Source of the DNA: Lachnospiraceae bacterium
GTDB lineage: Bacteria > Bacillota > Clostridia > Lachnospirales > Lachnospiraceae
NCBI GenBank assembly: GCA_017408735.1
Contig: JAFQUB010000031.1
Span: 117,537-181,536, forward strand
DNA: 64,000 nucleotides
Direction of reading: 5' to 3'
Part shown: piece by piece, positions 1 to 9,283 of the stretch
How positions within the stretch are numbered: the stretch's first letter is position 1
How the letters are laid out: each line of letters begins with the position of its first letter
The notes under the pieces: generated by a model
What the model was told of the DNA's origin: nothing
The model's input: only the letters and a program-made list of their open reading frames with translations
Databases searched by the model: none
Program-made: the position numbers and the translations under genes

Positions 1-938
1 ACGAAATTATGAGCGGAAATGCAACAGAAATTCAGATATCCTCCTTTTTAACAGCGCTTCGTATGAAGGGAGAAACCATCGAAGAAATCACAGCCTGTGC
101 GGCGGGGATGAGAAAACATGCGGTACGTTTGCTTCATGAAATGGATGTTTTGGAAATTGTTGGAACCGGTGGCGATGAGGCAAATACCTTTAATATTTCT
201 ACCACATCAGCCCTTGTGGTGTCTGCAGCAGGAATTCCTGTGGCAAAGCATGGTAACAGAAGTGTATCCAGCAAATGTGGCGCTGCAGACGTTTTAGAGG
301 CTCTGGGAGTGAAAATCACTATTTCAGCAGAACAAAGTACAGAGATTTTAAATAAAATTGGTATCTGCTTTATGTTTGCCCAGAAATATCATTCCTCTAT
401 GAAGTATGTGGCACCGGTAAGAAAAGAACTTGGCATTCGTACCGTATTTAATATTTTAGGACCTTTAACAAATCCGGCAGGTGCCAACATGGAATTGTTA
501 GGGGTATATGAAGAAGAATTGGTGGAACCACTGGCGAAGGTCTTGTTAAATCTGGGTGTAAAAAGAGGAATTGTGGCATATGGACAGGATGGCTTAGATG
601 AAATTTCTTTAAGTGCACCAACTACATGTTGTGAAATTCGTGATGGAAAATTAAAAAGCTATGTATTAAATCCGGAAAACTATGGCTTTAAACTTTGCAA
701 AAAACAGGATTTGGTAGGTGGAGATCCAAAAGAAAATGCTGAAATTACAAGAGCTATTTTAAATGGAGAAAAAGGGCCTAAACGAGATGCTGTTGTTCTA
801 AATTCTGCTGCCTGCATTTATATGGCAAAGGATAATGTAACCTTCGAAGATGCAATCAAAATGGCAGAAGAGATTATTGACAGTGGTAAGGCGAAAGAAC
901 AGTTAGATAAATTCATAGAAATTTCAAATCAGTATTAA
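1..938 (+). CDS. trpD: Anthranilate phosphoribosyltransferase, 5' end cut by window
   Basis: Transfers phosphoribosyl from PRPP to anthranilate, the second step of tryptophan synthesis. The PRPP-binding motif GTGGD and the following NISTTSALV, and the later GPLTNP segment, are typical TrpD. An ATG lies at base 9, but the open frame continues to the window edge (Glu-Ile before that Met), and the protein from ATG 9 is about 30 residues shorter than usual for the family. The EIMSG context matches an internal part of the N-terminal helical domain, so the true start lies upstream of the window. The stop is 11 bp before trpC, so the two are co-transcribed. Identity is firm; the start is not visible. 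Confidence 0.95.
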   Translation, partial: EIMSGNATEIQISSFLTALRMKGETIEEITACAAGMRKHAVRLLHEMDVLEIVGTGGDEANTFNISTTSALVVSAAGIPVAKHGNRSVSSKCGAADVLEALGVKITISAEQSTEILNKIGICFMFAQKYHSSMKYVAPVRKELGIRTVFNILGPLTNPAGANMELLGVYEEELVEPLAKVLLNLGVKRGIVAYGQDGLDEISLSAPTTCCEIRDGKLKSYVLNPENYGFKLCKKQDLVGGDPKENAEITRAILNGEKGPKRDAVVLNSAACIYMAKDNVTFEDAIKMAEEIIDSGKAKEQLDKFIEISNQY

Positions 939-949
939 GGAGTATTGGG

Positions 950-1747
950 ATGATATTACAGGAAATCGCAGAAGCCACTAGAAAAAGAGTGGCTTTAGAA
1001 AAAGAAGAACTATCCTTAGAAGCAGTAAAAGAACAGGCTCTTTCCATGCCAAAGGGTGATTTTTCCTTCGAAAAGACAATAGGCAGTGGTGGAATCCACT
1101 TTATCTGTGAAGTGAAGAAAGCATCTCCTTCCAAAGGAATTATTGCAGAGCATTTTCCTTATGTGGAGATTGCAAAGGAATACGAAGCAGCAGGTGCTGA
1201 CTGTATCTCTGTATTGACAGAACCGGATTATTTTAAAGGAAGTATTCAATATTTGAAGGAAATTAAAGAAGTGGTAAATATTCCGGTTATCCGAAAGGAT
1301 TTTATTATTGATGAATACATGATTTATCAGGCAAAGGTGATGCGTGCAGATTGTGTACTTCTTATCTGTTCCCTACTAGACACGGAAACGTTAAAGATGT
1401 ATATTAGTATTTGTGACAAACTTGGATTGTCTGCATTGGTAGAAGCCCATGATGAAGAAGAAATTCAAAGTGCCATTCAGGCAGGTGCCAGAATGATTGG
1501 TGTGAATAACAGGGATTTAAAGACCTTTACGGTGGATATACATAACAGTGAACGGTTACGAAAATTAGTTCCGCCGGAGATTTCTTTTGTGGCAGAAAGT
1601 GGAATTAAGACAAATGCAGATATTGAAGTGCTAAAAGCAGCCAATGTAAACGGTGTTTTGATTGGAGAAACACTGATGAAAAGTAAAGATAAAGCAAATA
1701 TGCTTGCACAATTAAAAGGTGAAGAAAAGGAGAATGAAAATGAGTAG
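950..1747 (+). CDS. trpC: Indole-3-glycerol-phosphate synthase
   Basis: Closes the ring of CdRP to form indole-3-glycerol phosphate. The 265-residue TIM barrel has the usual length for a monofunctional enzyme. Visible motifs are [11 protein letters not shown] (first catalytic Lys), VIRKDFIID (second catalytic Lys), [18 protein letters not shown] and ESGI. An AAGGAG site precedes the ATG. The 3' end overlaps the trpB start by 8 bp. There is no fused or adjacent trpF, which in many Firmicutes operons sits between trpC and trpB. Confidence 0.97.
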   Translation: MILQEIAEATRKRVALEKEELSLEAVKEQALSMPKGDFSFEKTIGSGGIHFICEVKKASPSKGIIAEHFPYVEIAKEYEAAGADCISVLTEPDYFKGSIQYLKEIKEVVNIPVIRKDFIIDEYMIYQAKVMRADCVLLICSLLDTETLKMYISICDKLGLSALVEAHDEEEIQSAIQAGARMIGVNNRDLKTFTVDIHNSERLRKLVPPEISFVAESGIKTNADIEVLKAANVNGVLIGETLMKSKDKANMLAQLKGEEKENENE

Positions 1748-2927
1748 TAAAGGAAGATTTGGGAAATACGGTGGACAATATATACCGGAAACATTGATGA
1801 ATGCAGTAATTGATTTGGAAAATGCATACAACAAATATAAGGATGATCCGGAATTTAAAGAAGAACTTGCTACTTTATATAAAGAATATGCAGGACGTCC
1901 ATCTTTATTATATTATGCTGAAAAAATGACAAAAGATTTAGGTGGAGCTAAAATCTACTTAAAGAGAGAAGATTTAAACCATACAGGTTCTCATAAAATT
2001 AACAATGTGTTAGGACAGTGTCTGTTGGCAAAGAAAATGGGGAAGACAAGAGTTATCGCTGAGACAGGTGCCGGACAGCACGGTGTGGCAACAGCAACTG
2101 TTGCAGCCTTAATGGGCATGGAATGTGAAATCTTTATGGGAAAAGAGGATACCGAACGTCAGGCATTGAATGTGTTCCGTATGGAATTGTTAGGTGCTAA
2201 AGTACACGCTGTTACCAGTGGAACTCAGACTTTAAAAGATGCCGTGAACGAAACCATGCGTGAATGGACAAAACGTATTGATGATACACACTATGTTTTG
2301 GGTTCTGTTATGGGACCATTCCCATTTCCAACCATCGTACGTGATTTCCAGAAAATCATTGGAGAAGAAATCAGAAAACAGATGATGGAAGCAGAAGGAA
2401 GACTTCCGGATGCGGTAATTGCCTGCGTAGGCGGTGGAAGTAATGCTATGGGTGCTTTTTATGATTTTATTAAAGATGAATCTGTGGAATTAATTGGTTG
2501 TGAAGCAGCGGGTCTTGGTGTGGATAATCCAAAGAATGCAGCAACCATTGCAAATGGTTCCGAAGGAATTTTCCATGGAATGAAATCTCTGTTCTGTCAG
2601 GACGAATATGGTCAGATTGCACCGGTATATTCTATTTCTGCAGGTTTAGATTATCCGGGTATTGGACCGGAACATGCTATGTTGCATGAGTGCGGCAGAG
2701 CACGTTATGTGCCAATTACAGATGACGAAGCAGTAGCTGCTTTCGAGTATTTATCCAGAACCGAAGGAATTATTCCGGCAATTGAAAGTTCCCATGCAGT
2801 AGCATATGCCATGAAATATGCGAAAGAACTTCCAAAGGATAAGGTAATTGTAATCAATATTTCAGGACGCGGTGACAAAGACGTTGCAGCCATCGCAAGA
2901 TATAGAGGAGTGGAAATTTATGAGTAG
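1740..2927 (+). CDS. trpB: Tryptophan synthase beta chain
   Basis: PLP-dependent condensation of indole with serine; 395 residues. Motifs: [10 protein letters not shown] at the N-terminus, HTGSHKINN (PLP lysine), [13 protein letters not shown], and the PLP-phosphate loop GGGSNAMG. I chose ATG 1740, with AAGGAG at 1727-1732 (7 bp spacing), over an upstream GTG at 1719, because family members start near [10 protein letters not shown]. It overlaps trpC by 8 bp and trpA by 8 bp, consistent with translational coupling. This is the standard TrpB1 form that pairs with TrpA, matching the adjacent trpA gene. Confidence 0.97.
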   Translation: MSSKGRFGKYGGQYIPETLMNAVIDLENAYNKYKDDPEFKEELATLYKEYAGRPSLLYYAEKMTKDLGGAKIYLKREDLNHTGSHKINNVLGQCLLAKKMGKTRVIAETGAGQHGVATATVAALMGMECEIFMGKEDTERQALNVFRMELLGAKVHAVTSGTQTLKDAVNETMREWTKRIDDTHYVLGSVMGPFPFPTIVRDFQKIIGEEIRKQMMEAEGRLPDAVIACVGGGSNAMGAFYDFIKDESVELIGCEAAGLGVDNPKNAATIANGSEGIFHGMKSLFCQDEYGQIAPVYSISAGLDYPGIGPEHAMLHECGRARYVPITDDEAVAAFEYLSRTEGIIPAIESSHAVAYAMKYAKELPKDKVIVINISGRGDKDVAAIARYRGVEIYE

Positions 2928-3696
2928 AATACAGAATGCATTTAAAAACGGAAAGGCATTTATCCCTTTCATAACAGCAGGAGATCCTGATTTAGATACT
3001 ACAGAAAAGCTAATTTATGCCATGGAAAAGGCAGGAGCTGACTTAATTGAACTTGGTGTGCCATTTTCAGACCCGACAGCAGAAGGTCCGGTGATTCAGG
3101 AAGCAAATGAAAGAGCTTTGGCCAACGGGTGTACTACAGACAAATTGTTTGACATGATGGAAAAAGTGCGTAAAAACACAGAAATTCCAATTGTGTACCT
3201 GACCTATCTTAATCCGATTTATGCTTATGGCAAAGAAAAATTTATGAAAAAATGTCAAGAATGTGGCGTGGATGGATTGATTATTCCGGATTTGCCATAT
3301 GAAGAAAAAGATGAACTGTCCGATGTCTGCAAAAAATATGGCATTGATATGATTTCTCTTATTACACCAACTTCCCAGGAAAGAGTTACTATGATTGCTA
3401 AGGAAGCAGAAGGATTTGTATATTGCGTTTCTTCTTTGGGAGTTACAGGTGTAAGAACAGAAATCAAAACAGATATTTCTGAAATGATAAGTCTTGTGAA
3501 AGATGCTACCGATGCTCCGTGCGCAGTAGGATTTGGTATTGCCGTACCGGAACAGGCGGTAGAAATGGCGAAGGTGGCAGATGGTGCTATCGTAGGAAGT
3601 GCCATTGTAAAAATTATTGCAGAACACGGCAAAAATAGCGAAAAGCCGGTAGCTGATTATGTAAAAAAGATGAAGGACGCTATCAAAATGCTATAA
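2920..3696 (+). CDS. trpA: Tryptophan synthase alpha chain
   Basis: Cleaves indole-3-glycerol phosphate and passes indole to TrpB; 258 residues, TIM barrel. The catalytic acids fall in [14 protein letters not shown], which is the family signature. PDLPYEE, the loop around TPTSQERV, and GVTGVR at the phosphate site follow. ATG 2920 with GAGGAG at 2905-2910 is the likely start; the frame is open further upstream inside trpB but has no family match there. Last recognisable trp gene; the next gene starts 32 bp later with no visible terminator. Confidence 0.97.
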   Translation: MSRIQNAFKNGKAFIPFITAGDPDLDTTEKLIYAMEKAGADLIELGVPFSDPTAEGPVIQEANERALANGCTTDKLFDMMEKVRKNTEIPIVYLTYLNPIYAYGKEKFMKKCQECGVDGLIIPDLPYEEKDELSDVCKKYGIDMISLITPTSQERVTMIAKEAEGFVYCVSSLGVTGVRTEIKTDISEMISLVKDATDAPCAVGFGIAVPEQAVEMAKVADGAIVGSAIVKIIAEHGKNSEKPVADYVKKMKDAIKML

Positions 3697-3728
3697 ACGT
3701 ATATAATTAGGAGGGGAGGGGCTATAAA

Positions 3729-6116
3729 ATGAAAAACAAATATGTAAAGCAATTACTTGCAGTGGCAGTATTTACATTGACCTGCACATCTTTTAGTGGC
3801 TGTGGTAATCAGAAGAATATAGAAACGGTAATACCAACAGAAACAGTTACAAAGGAAGTTCCTGAGGAAGAAGCGACGACTCAGGAAACTTCCACGGAGC
3901 CAGTGAAGAAAGAAAACGGAATTAGTATTTCCAATGTAGTCTATAATGTAGAAAAGAATTCTGTGATTGCAGTAATCAATGGTTCTGTTTCCGAGGAAGA
4001 AAAGTCATCTTTTAAAATAGTAAACGGAGATGGGGAAGAAAAGGAAGTCAGTCAGGTAATACAGGCTGCTTCCAGATATACGTTTCAGTTAACAGAAAGT
4101 CTGGATATCAGCCAGACATATGCATTGTCATATAAAGGGCAGTTAATCAACATTACCATGCCATTGCCATATTCCACAGAAGCTTTCGAAAAGGAATACA
4201 CATATGAAAGTGATGATTTGGGGGCTACCTGGAGTAAAAGTGAAACCACCTTTAAAGTGTGGGCGCCTACTGCAGAGAAAGTAATGCTAAATTTATATAC
4301 ATCCGGTGATGAAACCCAGCATGATTTGATAGAAACAATCGAAATGTCATCTATGGGCAATGGGGTATGGGGAGTTGAGAAATCCGGAGATTTGAATGGA
4401 ACTTATTATACCTATTCTGTTGTAATTAATAGTGAAATTATGGAAGCCTGTGATCCGTACGCCAAAACAACCGGTGTAAACGGAAAACGGGCTATGGTGC
4501 TTGATATGGATTCTACCAATCCGGAAGGATGGAGCAAGGATAAAAATCCAAATAAAGGTATTGCGATGACGGAATCCGTGATTTATGAATTACATCTTAG
4601 AGATATTTCGGCAGATGAATCTTCCGGAATTGAACAAAAAGGCAAGTATTTGGGATTGACGGAAACAGGAACACATACCACCTCCGGTCAGTCTACCGGA
4701 CTTGACTACTTAAAGGATTTGGGTGTAACACATTTACATATTATGCCAATGTATGACTATGGTTCTGTAGATGAATCAAAGGAAAGCGCAGAAAATTATA
4801 ACTGGGGTTATGACCCTGTGAATTTTAATGTGCCGGAAGGTTCTTATTCAACCAATCCACAAGCAGGAGAAGTCCGTGTGTTAGAAGCAAAGACTATGGT
4901 AAAAACACTTCATGATAACGGCATCAGTGTAATTATGGATGTGGTATACAATCATGTATACGATGCGGATAATTTTTGCTACAACATTTTGGTTCCAAAG
5001 TATTTTTCCAGAGTGAACGATTATGGAGAATATTCCAATGGCTCCGGTTGCAAAAATGATACAGCAACAGAACGCAGCATGGTGAAAAAATATATTGTAG
5101 ATTCGGTAAATTACTGGGTAGAAGAATATCATATTGACGGTTTTCGTTTTGATTTGGCTGGTTTAATTGACACAGAAACCATGAATGAAGTAATTTCCAC
5201 CGTACATAAAAAGCATCCGGATGTGATTTTTTATGGGGAAGGCTGGTCTATGGATACCACAGTTACTAAGAGCGGGTATACTCTTGCCACACAGAATAAC
5301 TTGGCCCAGGTAGAAGATTTTGCTTTGTATAATGATTACTTTAGAGATAATGTTAGAGGCGGTAACGGAAAAGCAACCGATGGCGGTTATATTTCCGGAA
5401 ATGGCGGAAATAATATGGCAATTCAGAACATTGTAAAAGGTAAAACCTCTTGGGCATCAGAACCTTCCCAAGTAGTCAATTATAATGCCTGCCATGATAA
5501 TAATACCTTGTTTGACAAGATTGCTATTGCAAATGGTAATGATAAATTTGAGGATAATGTAAAGAAAAATAAGCTGGCAGCCGCAGTCATGTTTACATCA
5601 CAGGGAACACCATTTATGATGTCCGGCGAAGAAATACTTCGTACCAAAGTAAAAGAAGATACAGCAACAGACGCCCGAGTTTTAGGTGCGGATAGTTATG
5701 ACAGTAACAGTTATAAATCCGGTGATAAGGTTAATTCAATAAAATGGGATACCTTATCAGAAAATGCCTATAAAAACGTATATGAATATTACAAAGGTTT
5801 AATTGCCTTTAGAAAAGCCCATGCAGGTTTTAGCATGACAAACAGGGCGGATGTAGAAAAATACCTTACCTTTACAGAAGACACTCCGGAAAACGTAACC
5901 GCCTTTACCATCAGCGGAAATTATAAAAAGGAAAAGTCTAAAGGAATTTATGTGATTTATAATCCTACCAGTGCGGATGTGGAAGTAACTCTGCCGGCAG
6001 GAGAATGGAATATCTATGTAAATGGTGAAAAAGCAGGAACCGAAAGCCTTGGTACCGCCAAAGAAAAAGTAACAGTATCCGGTGTTTCTGTTATGGTATT
6101 AGTAAAGGAAAAATAG
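3729..6116 (+). CDS. pulA: Type I pullulanase, secreted lipoprotein (GH13)
   Basis: Debranching enzyme hydrolysing alpha-1,6 bonds of pullulan, starch or glycogen, probably tethered outside the membrane. A signal peptide ends in the lipobox FSGC (Cys25). A Glu/Thr-rich linker follows, then a CBM48-like domain (around residues 155-255), then the GH13 barrel. Type I pullulanase motif YNWGYDP is present, as are MDVVYNHVYD (region I), GFRFDLAG with nucleophile Asp475, YGEGW with acid Glu504, and CHDN with Asp590. A strong GGAGGGGAGG site precedes ATG. It sits only 32 bp after trpA with no terminator, yet has no functional link to tryptophan. All catalytic residues are present. Confidence 0.93.
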   Translation: MKNKYVKQLLAVAVFTLTCTSFSGCGNQKNIETVIPTETVTKEVPEEEATTQETSTEPVKKENGISISNVVYNVEKNSVIAVINGSVSEEEKSSFKIVNGDGEEKEVSQVIQAASRYTFQLTESLDISQTYALSYKGQLINITMPLPYSTEAFEKEYTYESDDLGATWSKSETTFKVWAPTAEKVMLNLYTSGDETQHDLIETIEMSSMGNGVWGVEKSGDLNGTYYTYSVVINSEIMEACDPYAKTTGVNGKRAMVLDMDSTNPEGWSKDKNPNKGIAMTESVIYELHLRDISADESSGIEQKGKYLGLTETGTHTTSGQSTGLDYLKDLGVTHLHIMPMYDYGSVDESKESAENYNWGYDPVNFNVPEGSYSTNPQAGEVRVLEAKTMVKTLHDNGISVIMDVVYNHVYDADNFCYNILVPKYFSRVNDYGEYSNGSGCKNDTATERSMVKKYIVDSVNYWVEEYHIDGFRFDLAGLIDTETMNEVISTVHKKHPDVIFYGEGWSMDTTVTKSGYTLATQNNLAQVEDFALYNDYFRDNVRGGNGKATDGGYISGNGGNNMAIQNIVKGKTSWASEPSQVVNYNACHDNNTLFDKIAIANGNDKFEDNVKKNKLAAAVMFTSQGTPFMMSGEEILRTKVKEDTATDARVLGADSYDSNSYKSGDKVNSIKWDTLSENAYKNVYEYYKGLIAFRKAHAGFSMTNRADVEKYLTFTEDTPENVTAFTISGNYKKEKSKGIYVIYNPTSADVEVTLPAGEWNIYVNGEKAGTESLGTAKEKVTVSGVSVMVLVKEK

Positions 6117-6197
6117 AATCTGGATATTGCACTTTGAAAAAAAGGAGTGTAAAATAACTTCGGTATAACATCAATGAAAGAAATAGGGAGGAATAAA

Positions 6198-8765
6198 ATG
6201 AAAAAGTTAAAAAGGGTAGTATCGTTAACGGTAGTAACTGCAATTATGACAGCCAGCATGGACATGGGTTGCGTAATGGCAGCTGAAAATTCCACGGTAG
6301 AAAATGTGGAAATTGCAGCAGATGAATCAATAAAAAACGATTTTTTGATTATAGATGGCGTGCTGTTTAAGTATCGGGGAAACGGCGGAGATGTGGTGAT
6401 ACCGGATGGGGTATCCGAAATAGGCCCTCAGGCGTTTAGAGGATGTAGTGATATAGAAAGTATTAAGATTCCGGATAGCGTGACAAAGATAAGTAGTTAT
6501 GCTTTTTATAAATGTACTAGTGTAAAAAGCATAGAGATACCAAATAGTGTAACAGTGATAGAAGAGTATGCATTTAGGGAATGTACCAATTTAAGTGATA
6601 TCGAGATACCGGATAGCGTGACAGAAATAAGAGAGTATGCATTTTGCGAATGTAGTAGTTTAACAAGCATAGAGATACCGGGAAACGTGAAAACGATAGG
6701 AAGGGATGCATTTTGCAGATGTAGCAGTTTAACTAGCGTAAAGCTATTGGACGGTGTAGCAGTGATAGGTGACAGTGCATTCTCTGCCAATAGTAATTTA
6801 AGTAATATAGAAATACCGGATAGTGTAACAGAAATAGGAAGTGATGTATTTGGCTCAACAAAATGGTTAGTAGACAGACAAGCAGAAAATCCAATCGTTA
6901 TTGTAAATAATATTGTAATTGATGGGACTACTTATGAAGGAGAGAGTGTAGAGATACCGGATGGTGTAACATGCATAGGAGGTATGGCGTTTTATAAAAA
7001 TGATAGTATTAGAGCTATAAATCTTCCGGATACAGTGACGAGTGTAGGTGAAAGTGCGTTTTCGGGCTGCGTGAATTTAGTTGATATAGAACTGCCGGAT
7101 AATGTAAACAGAATAGGTGAGCGTGCATTTTTATTATGTAGTAATTTAACCGGTATAGAGATACCGGATGGTGTAACAAAGGTAGAATTTAGTACATTTT
7201 GGAAATGTAGTAATTTGGCGGAGGTAAAAATACCGGATAGTGTGACAGAATTTGGAGATGATGCTTTTCGTTACTGTGAGAGCTTGAGTGATATAGAGAT
7301 ACCAAATAGCGTAACAACGATAGGAAATCGGGTATTTTGGGGATGTTCCGGCTTAGAAAGTGTAGTGATTCCGGATAGTGTAAAAGAATTGAAGGGTGAA
7401 GTTTTTTCGTATTGTACTAATTTGACCTATGTAAAACTTCCAAGCGGTTTGAAAACAATAGAAATGGATATGTTTAATTACTGTATTAAATTAACTGATG
7501 TTACAATTCCGAGCAGTGTGAAAACGATAGGAATGAATGCATTTAGTTACTGCAGTAGTTTGGCCAATATCACAATTCCAAACAGTGTAACAACGATAGG
7601 TGAGTATGCTTTTGCTTATTGTGATGCTTTAAAAAGCCTGGAAATTCCAAGTAGCGTAATAACTATAGGAAATAAATATCAACCAGCTATTGGAGGTGTA
7701 TTCTTCAGGGATGAGCTGACTATATTTTGTGTAAAGGGTTCGGCGGCAGAAACTTATGCAATTGAGCATAATATTCCGTATGAATATATAGTTGAACCAA
7801 CGGTAATACCAACTACAACACCGATTGTAGAACCAACCGTGATGCCAACGGTAGAGCCGACCGCGATTCCGACCGCAGAGCCAACCGCAATGCCAACGGT
7901 AGAGCCAACCGCAACACCGACCGCAGAGCCAACCGCAGAGCCAACAGTAGAGCCGACCGCAGAGCCAACAGTAGAGCCAACTGCAACACCGACCGTAGAG
8001 CCAACCGCAACACCAACGGTAGAGCCAAGCGCAACACCAACGGTAGAGCCAAGCGCAACACCAACGGTAGAGCCAACCGCAACACCAACGGTAGAGCCAA
8101 CTGCAACACCAACGGTAGAGCCAACTGCAACACCAACAATAGAGCCAACCGCAACACCAACAGTAAAGCCAACGGTAACACAAACTAGCGAGCCAACTGC
8201 AACACCAGTACCGACTCAGGTACAGAAAAAGTCACAGACTATCACAGCAAAGGATATTACCAAGATCTACGGTAGCAAATCTTTCAGCCTAGGTGCTAAA
8301 ACCAATGGTAATGGGAAATTAAGTTATGTATCAGCAGATAAAAAGGTTGCGACAGTGTCATCCGGCGGAAAAGTTACCCTTAAAGGCTATGGAAAAACAA
8401 CAATTACCATTAAGGCATCGGAAACTAAAGATTACGAAGCTGCTCAGAAGAAGATAACCATTACGGTAAAGCCAAAACAGCAGAAAATATCTTCTGTAAA
8501 ATCAACAAAAGCCAAAACCATTACAGTAAAATGGAAAAAAGATACCAAGGCTACAGGTTATATTTTGCAGTATTCTACAGATAAAGATTTTAAGAAAAAT
8601 GTTAAAAATGTAACCATATCAAAAAACAAGACAACATCAAAGAAAATAAATACATTAAAAGTAGGAAAGAAATATTATGTAAGAGTCTGCTCTTACAAAA
8701 AGGTTTCTGGAACAAAGCTTCAGGGAAGTTATAGTACCATAAAATCTGTAACAGTAAAGAAATAA
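6198..8765 (+). CDS. BspA-like leucine-rich repeat surface protein with VEPTATPT stalk
   Basis: Large secreted protein (855 residues from ATG 6198, which has AGGGAGG at 6185-6191). Order: signal peptide (~1-32); about 18 LRR_5/BspA-type repeats of roughly 23 residues (~40-520) built on I-x-IPDSVT-x-IG-x-AF-x-x-C; a Pro-Thr-Glu stalk with octapeptide VEPTATPT (DNA 7798-8220); a Big/cadherin-like beta domain with ITAKDI-x-KIYG; and a C-terminal fibronectin III-like domain (VKWKKDTKATGYILQYS). BspA-type LRRs are known from adhesins and mucosal surface proteins; the ligand here is unknown. No LPXTG or S-layer anchor is visible, so attachment is unexplained. Tandem repeats make the length likely to vary between strains. 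Confidence 0.85.
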   Translation: MKKLKRVVSLTVVTAIMTASMDMGCVMAAENSTVENVEIAADESIKNDFLIIDGVLFKYRGNGGDVVIPDGVSEIGPQAFRGCSDIESIKIPDSVTKISSYAFYKCTSVKSIEIPNSVTVIEEYAFRECTNLSDIEIPDSVTEIREYAFCECSSLTSIEIPGNVKTIGRDAFCRCSSLTSVKLLDGVAVIGDSAFSANSNLSNIEIPDSVTEIGSDVFGSTKWLVDRQAENPIVIVNNIVIDGTTYEGESVEIPDGVTCIGGMAFYKNDSIRAINLPDTVTSVGESAFSGCVNLVDIELPDNVNRIGERAFLLCSNLTGIEIPDGVTKVEFSTFWKCSNLAEVKIPDSVTEFGDDAFRYCESLSDIEIPNSVTTIGNRVFWGCSGLESVVIPDSVKELKGEVFSYCTNLTYVKLPSGLKTIEMDMFNYCIKLTDVTIPSSVKTIGMNAFSYCSSLANITIPNSVTTIGEYAFAYCDALKSLEIPSSVITIGNKYQPAIGGVFFRDELTIFCVKGSAAETYAIEHNIPYEYIVEPTVIPTTTPIVEPTVMPTVEPTAIPTAEPTAMPTVEPTATPTAEPTAEPTVEPTAEPTVEPTATPTVEPTATPTVEPSATPTVEPSATPTVEPTATPTVEPTATPTVEPTATPTIEPTATPTVKPTVTQTSEPTATPVPTQVQKKSQTITAKDITKIYGSKSFSLGAKTNGNGKLSYVSADKKVATVSSGGKVTLKGYGKTTITIKASETKDYEAAQKKITITVKPKQQKISSVKSTKAKTITVKWKKDTKATGYILQYSTDKDFKKNVKNVTISKNKTTSKKINTLKVGKKYYVRVCSYKKVSGTKLQGSYSTIKSVTVKK
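7795..8212 (+). repeat. Coding tandem repeat, 24-bp unit (VEPTATPT stalk)
   Basis: Imperfect tandem copies of a 24-base unit encode Val-Glu-Pro-Thr-Ala-Thr-Pro-Thr, with Ser/Ala/Glu variants at some positions. The most homogeneous copies lie at about 7980-8140, suggesting recent slippage or unequal exchange. The first part (7840-7980) is more diverged. Confidence 0.9.
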
Positions 8766-8800
8766 TTAAATCTAAGGGTATATTAAGGAGGAAACAAACC

Positions 8801-9238
8801 ATGCAGATGGAAACATTACAAAAAGATATGATTGCAGCAATGAAGGCAAAAGATAAAGTGAGAAAAGATGCGATTTCTACTTTAGTTTCAGCGGTAAAAA
8901 AAGTGGCAATCGACGAAGGATGTCGTGATGACATCAAAGAAGAATTAGTAGACAGAGTCATTTTAAAAGAAATCAAGACAGTAAAAGAACAGATTGATAG
9001 CTGTCCGGAAGGCAGAGAAGATTTGAAAGCAGAATATCAGGCGAGATATGATGTGTTCAGCGAATATGCTCCAAAGCTGATGTCAGAAGAAGAAGTAAAA
9101 ACATATATCACTGAAAAATTTGCAGAAGTAGTTGCAACTAAGAATAAAGGTCAGATTATGAAAGCTGTTATGGTAGAACTGAAAGGGAAAGCCGACGGAA
9201 AAGTAATCAATCAGGTAGTAGCACAGCTGTGTGAATAA
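8801..9238 (+). CDS. yqeY: GatB/YqeY domain-containing protein
   Basis: 145-residue all-helical protein of the YqeY family, which resembles the C-terminal tail domain of the GatB subunit of tRNA amidotransferase. The N-terminal half (LQKDM-x-x-AMKAKDK-x-R) and the C-terminal KNKGQIMKAVM...GKADGKVIN...V match the family well. An AAGGAGG site precedes ATG. The molecular role of free-standing YqeY is not established; a tRNA-related function is inferred from homology only. It lies 35 bp after the BspA-like gene and ends at a bidirectional terminator. Confidence 0.9.
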   Translation: MQMETLQKDMIAAMKAKDKVRKDAISTLVSAVKKVAIDEGCRDDIKEELVDRVILKEIKTVKEQIDSCPEGREDLKAEYQARYDVFSEYAPKLMSEEEVKTYITEKFAEVVATKNKGQIMKAVMVELKGKADGKVINQVVAQLCE

Positions 9239-9248
9239 AATAATAAAT

Positions 9249-9283
9249 GGGAAGAACCGGTTAAGCCAGTTCTTCCCATTTTT
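9249..9283. terminator. Bidirectional intrinsic terminator between yqeY and the ABC-F gene
   Basis: Stem GGGAAGAAC (9249-9257) pairs with GTTCTTCCC (9269-9277), with A-T extension on both flanks. A run of T follows on the plus strand and a run of A precedes it, so it can end both convergent genes. The right arm is inside the last codons of the minus-strand gene. Confidence 0.85.

Noticed and set aside
950..1747. TrpC-TrpF fusion
   Set aside because: The protein is 265 residues, the length of TrpC alone.
3067..3632. Minus-strand open frames antisense to trpA
   Set aside because: trpA has full family motifs; antisense products have no recognisable domain.
7629..8183. Two long minus-strand open frames rich in Trp/Cys or Leu/Ala over the stalk repeat
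   Set aside because: They are antisense readings of the VEPTATPT-coding repeat; composition is a by-product of the 24-bp unit and there is no ribosome site.
7795..8212. CRISPR-like periodic repeat
   Set aside because: Units are contiguous without unique spacers and encode protein in frame.
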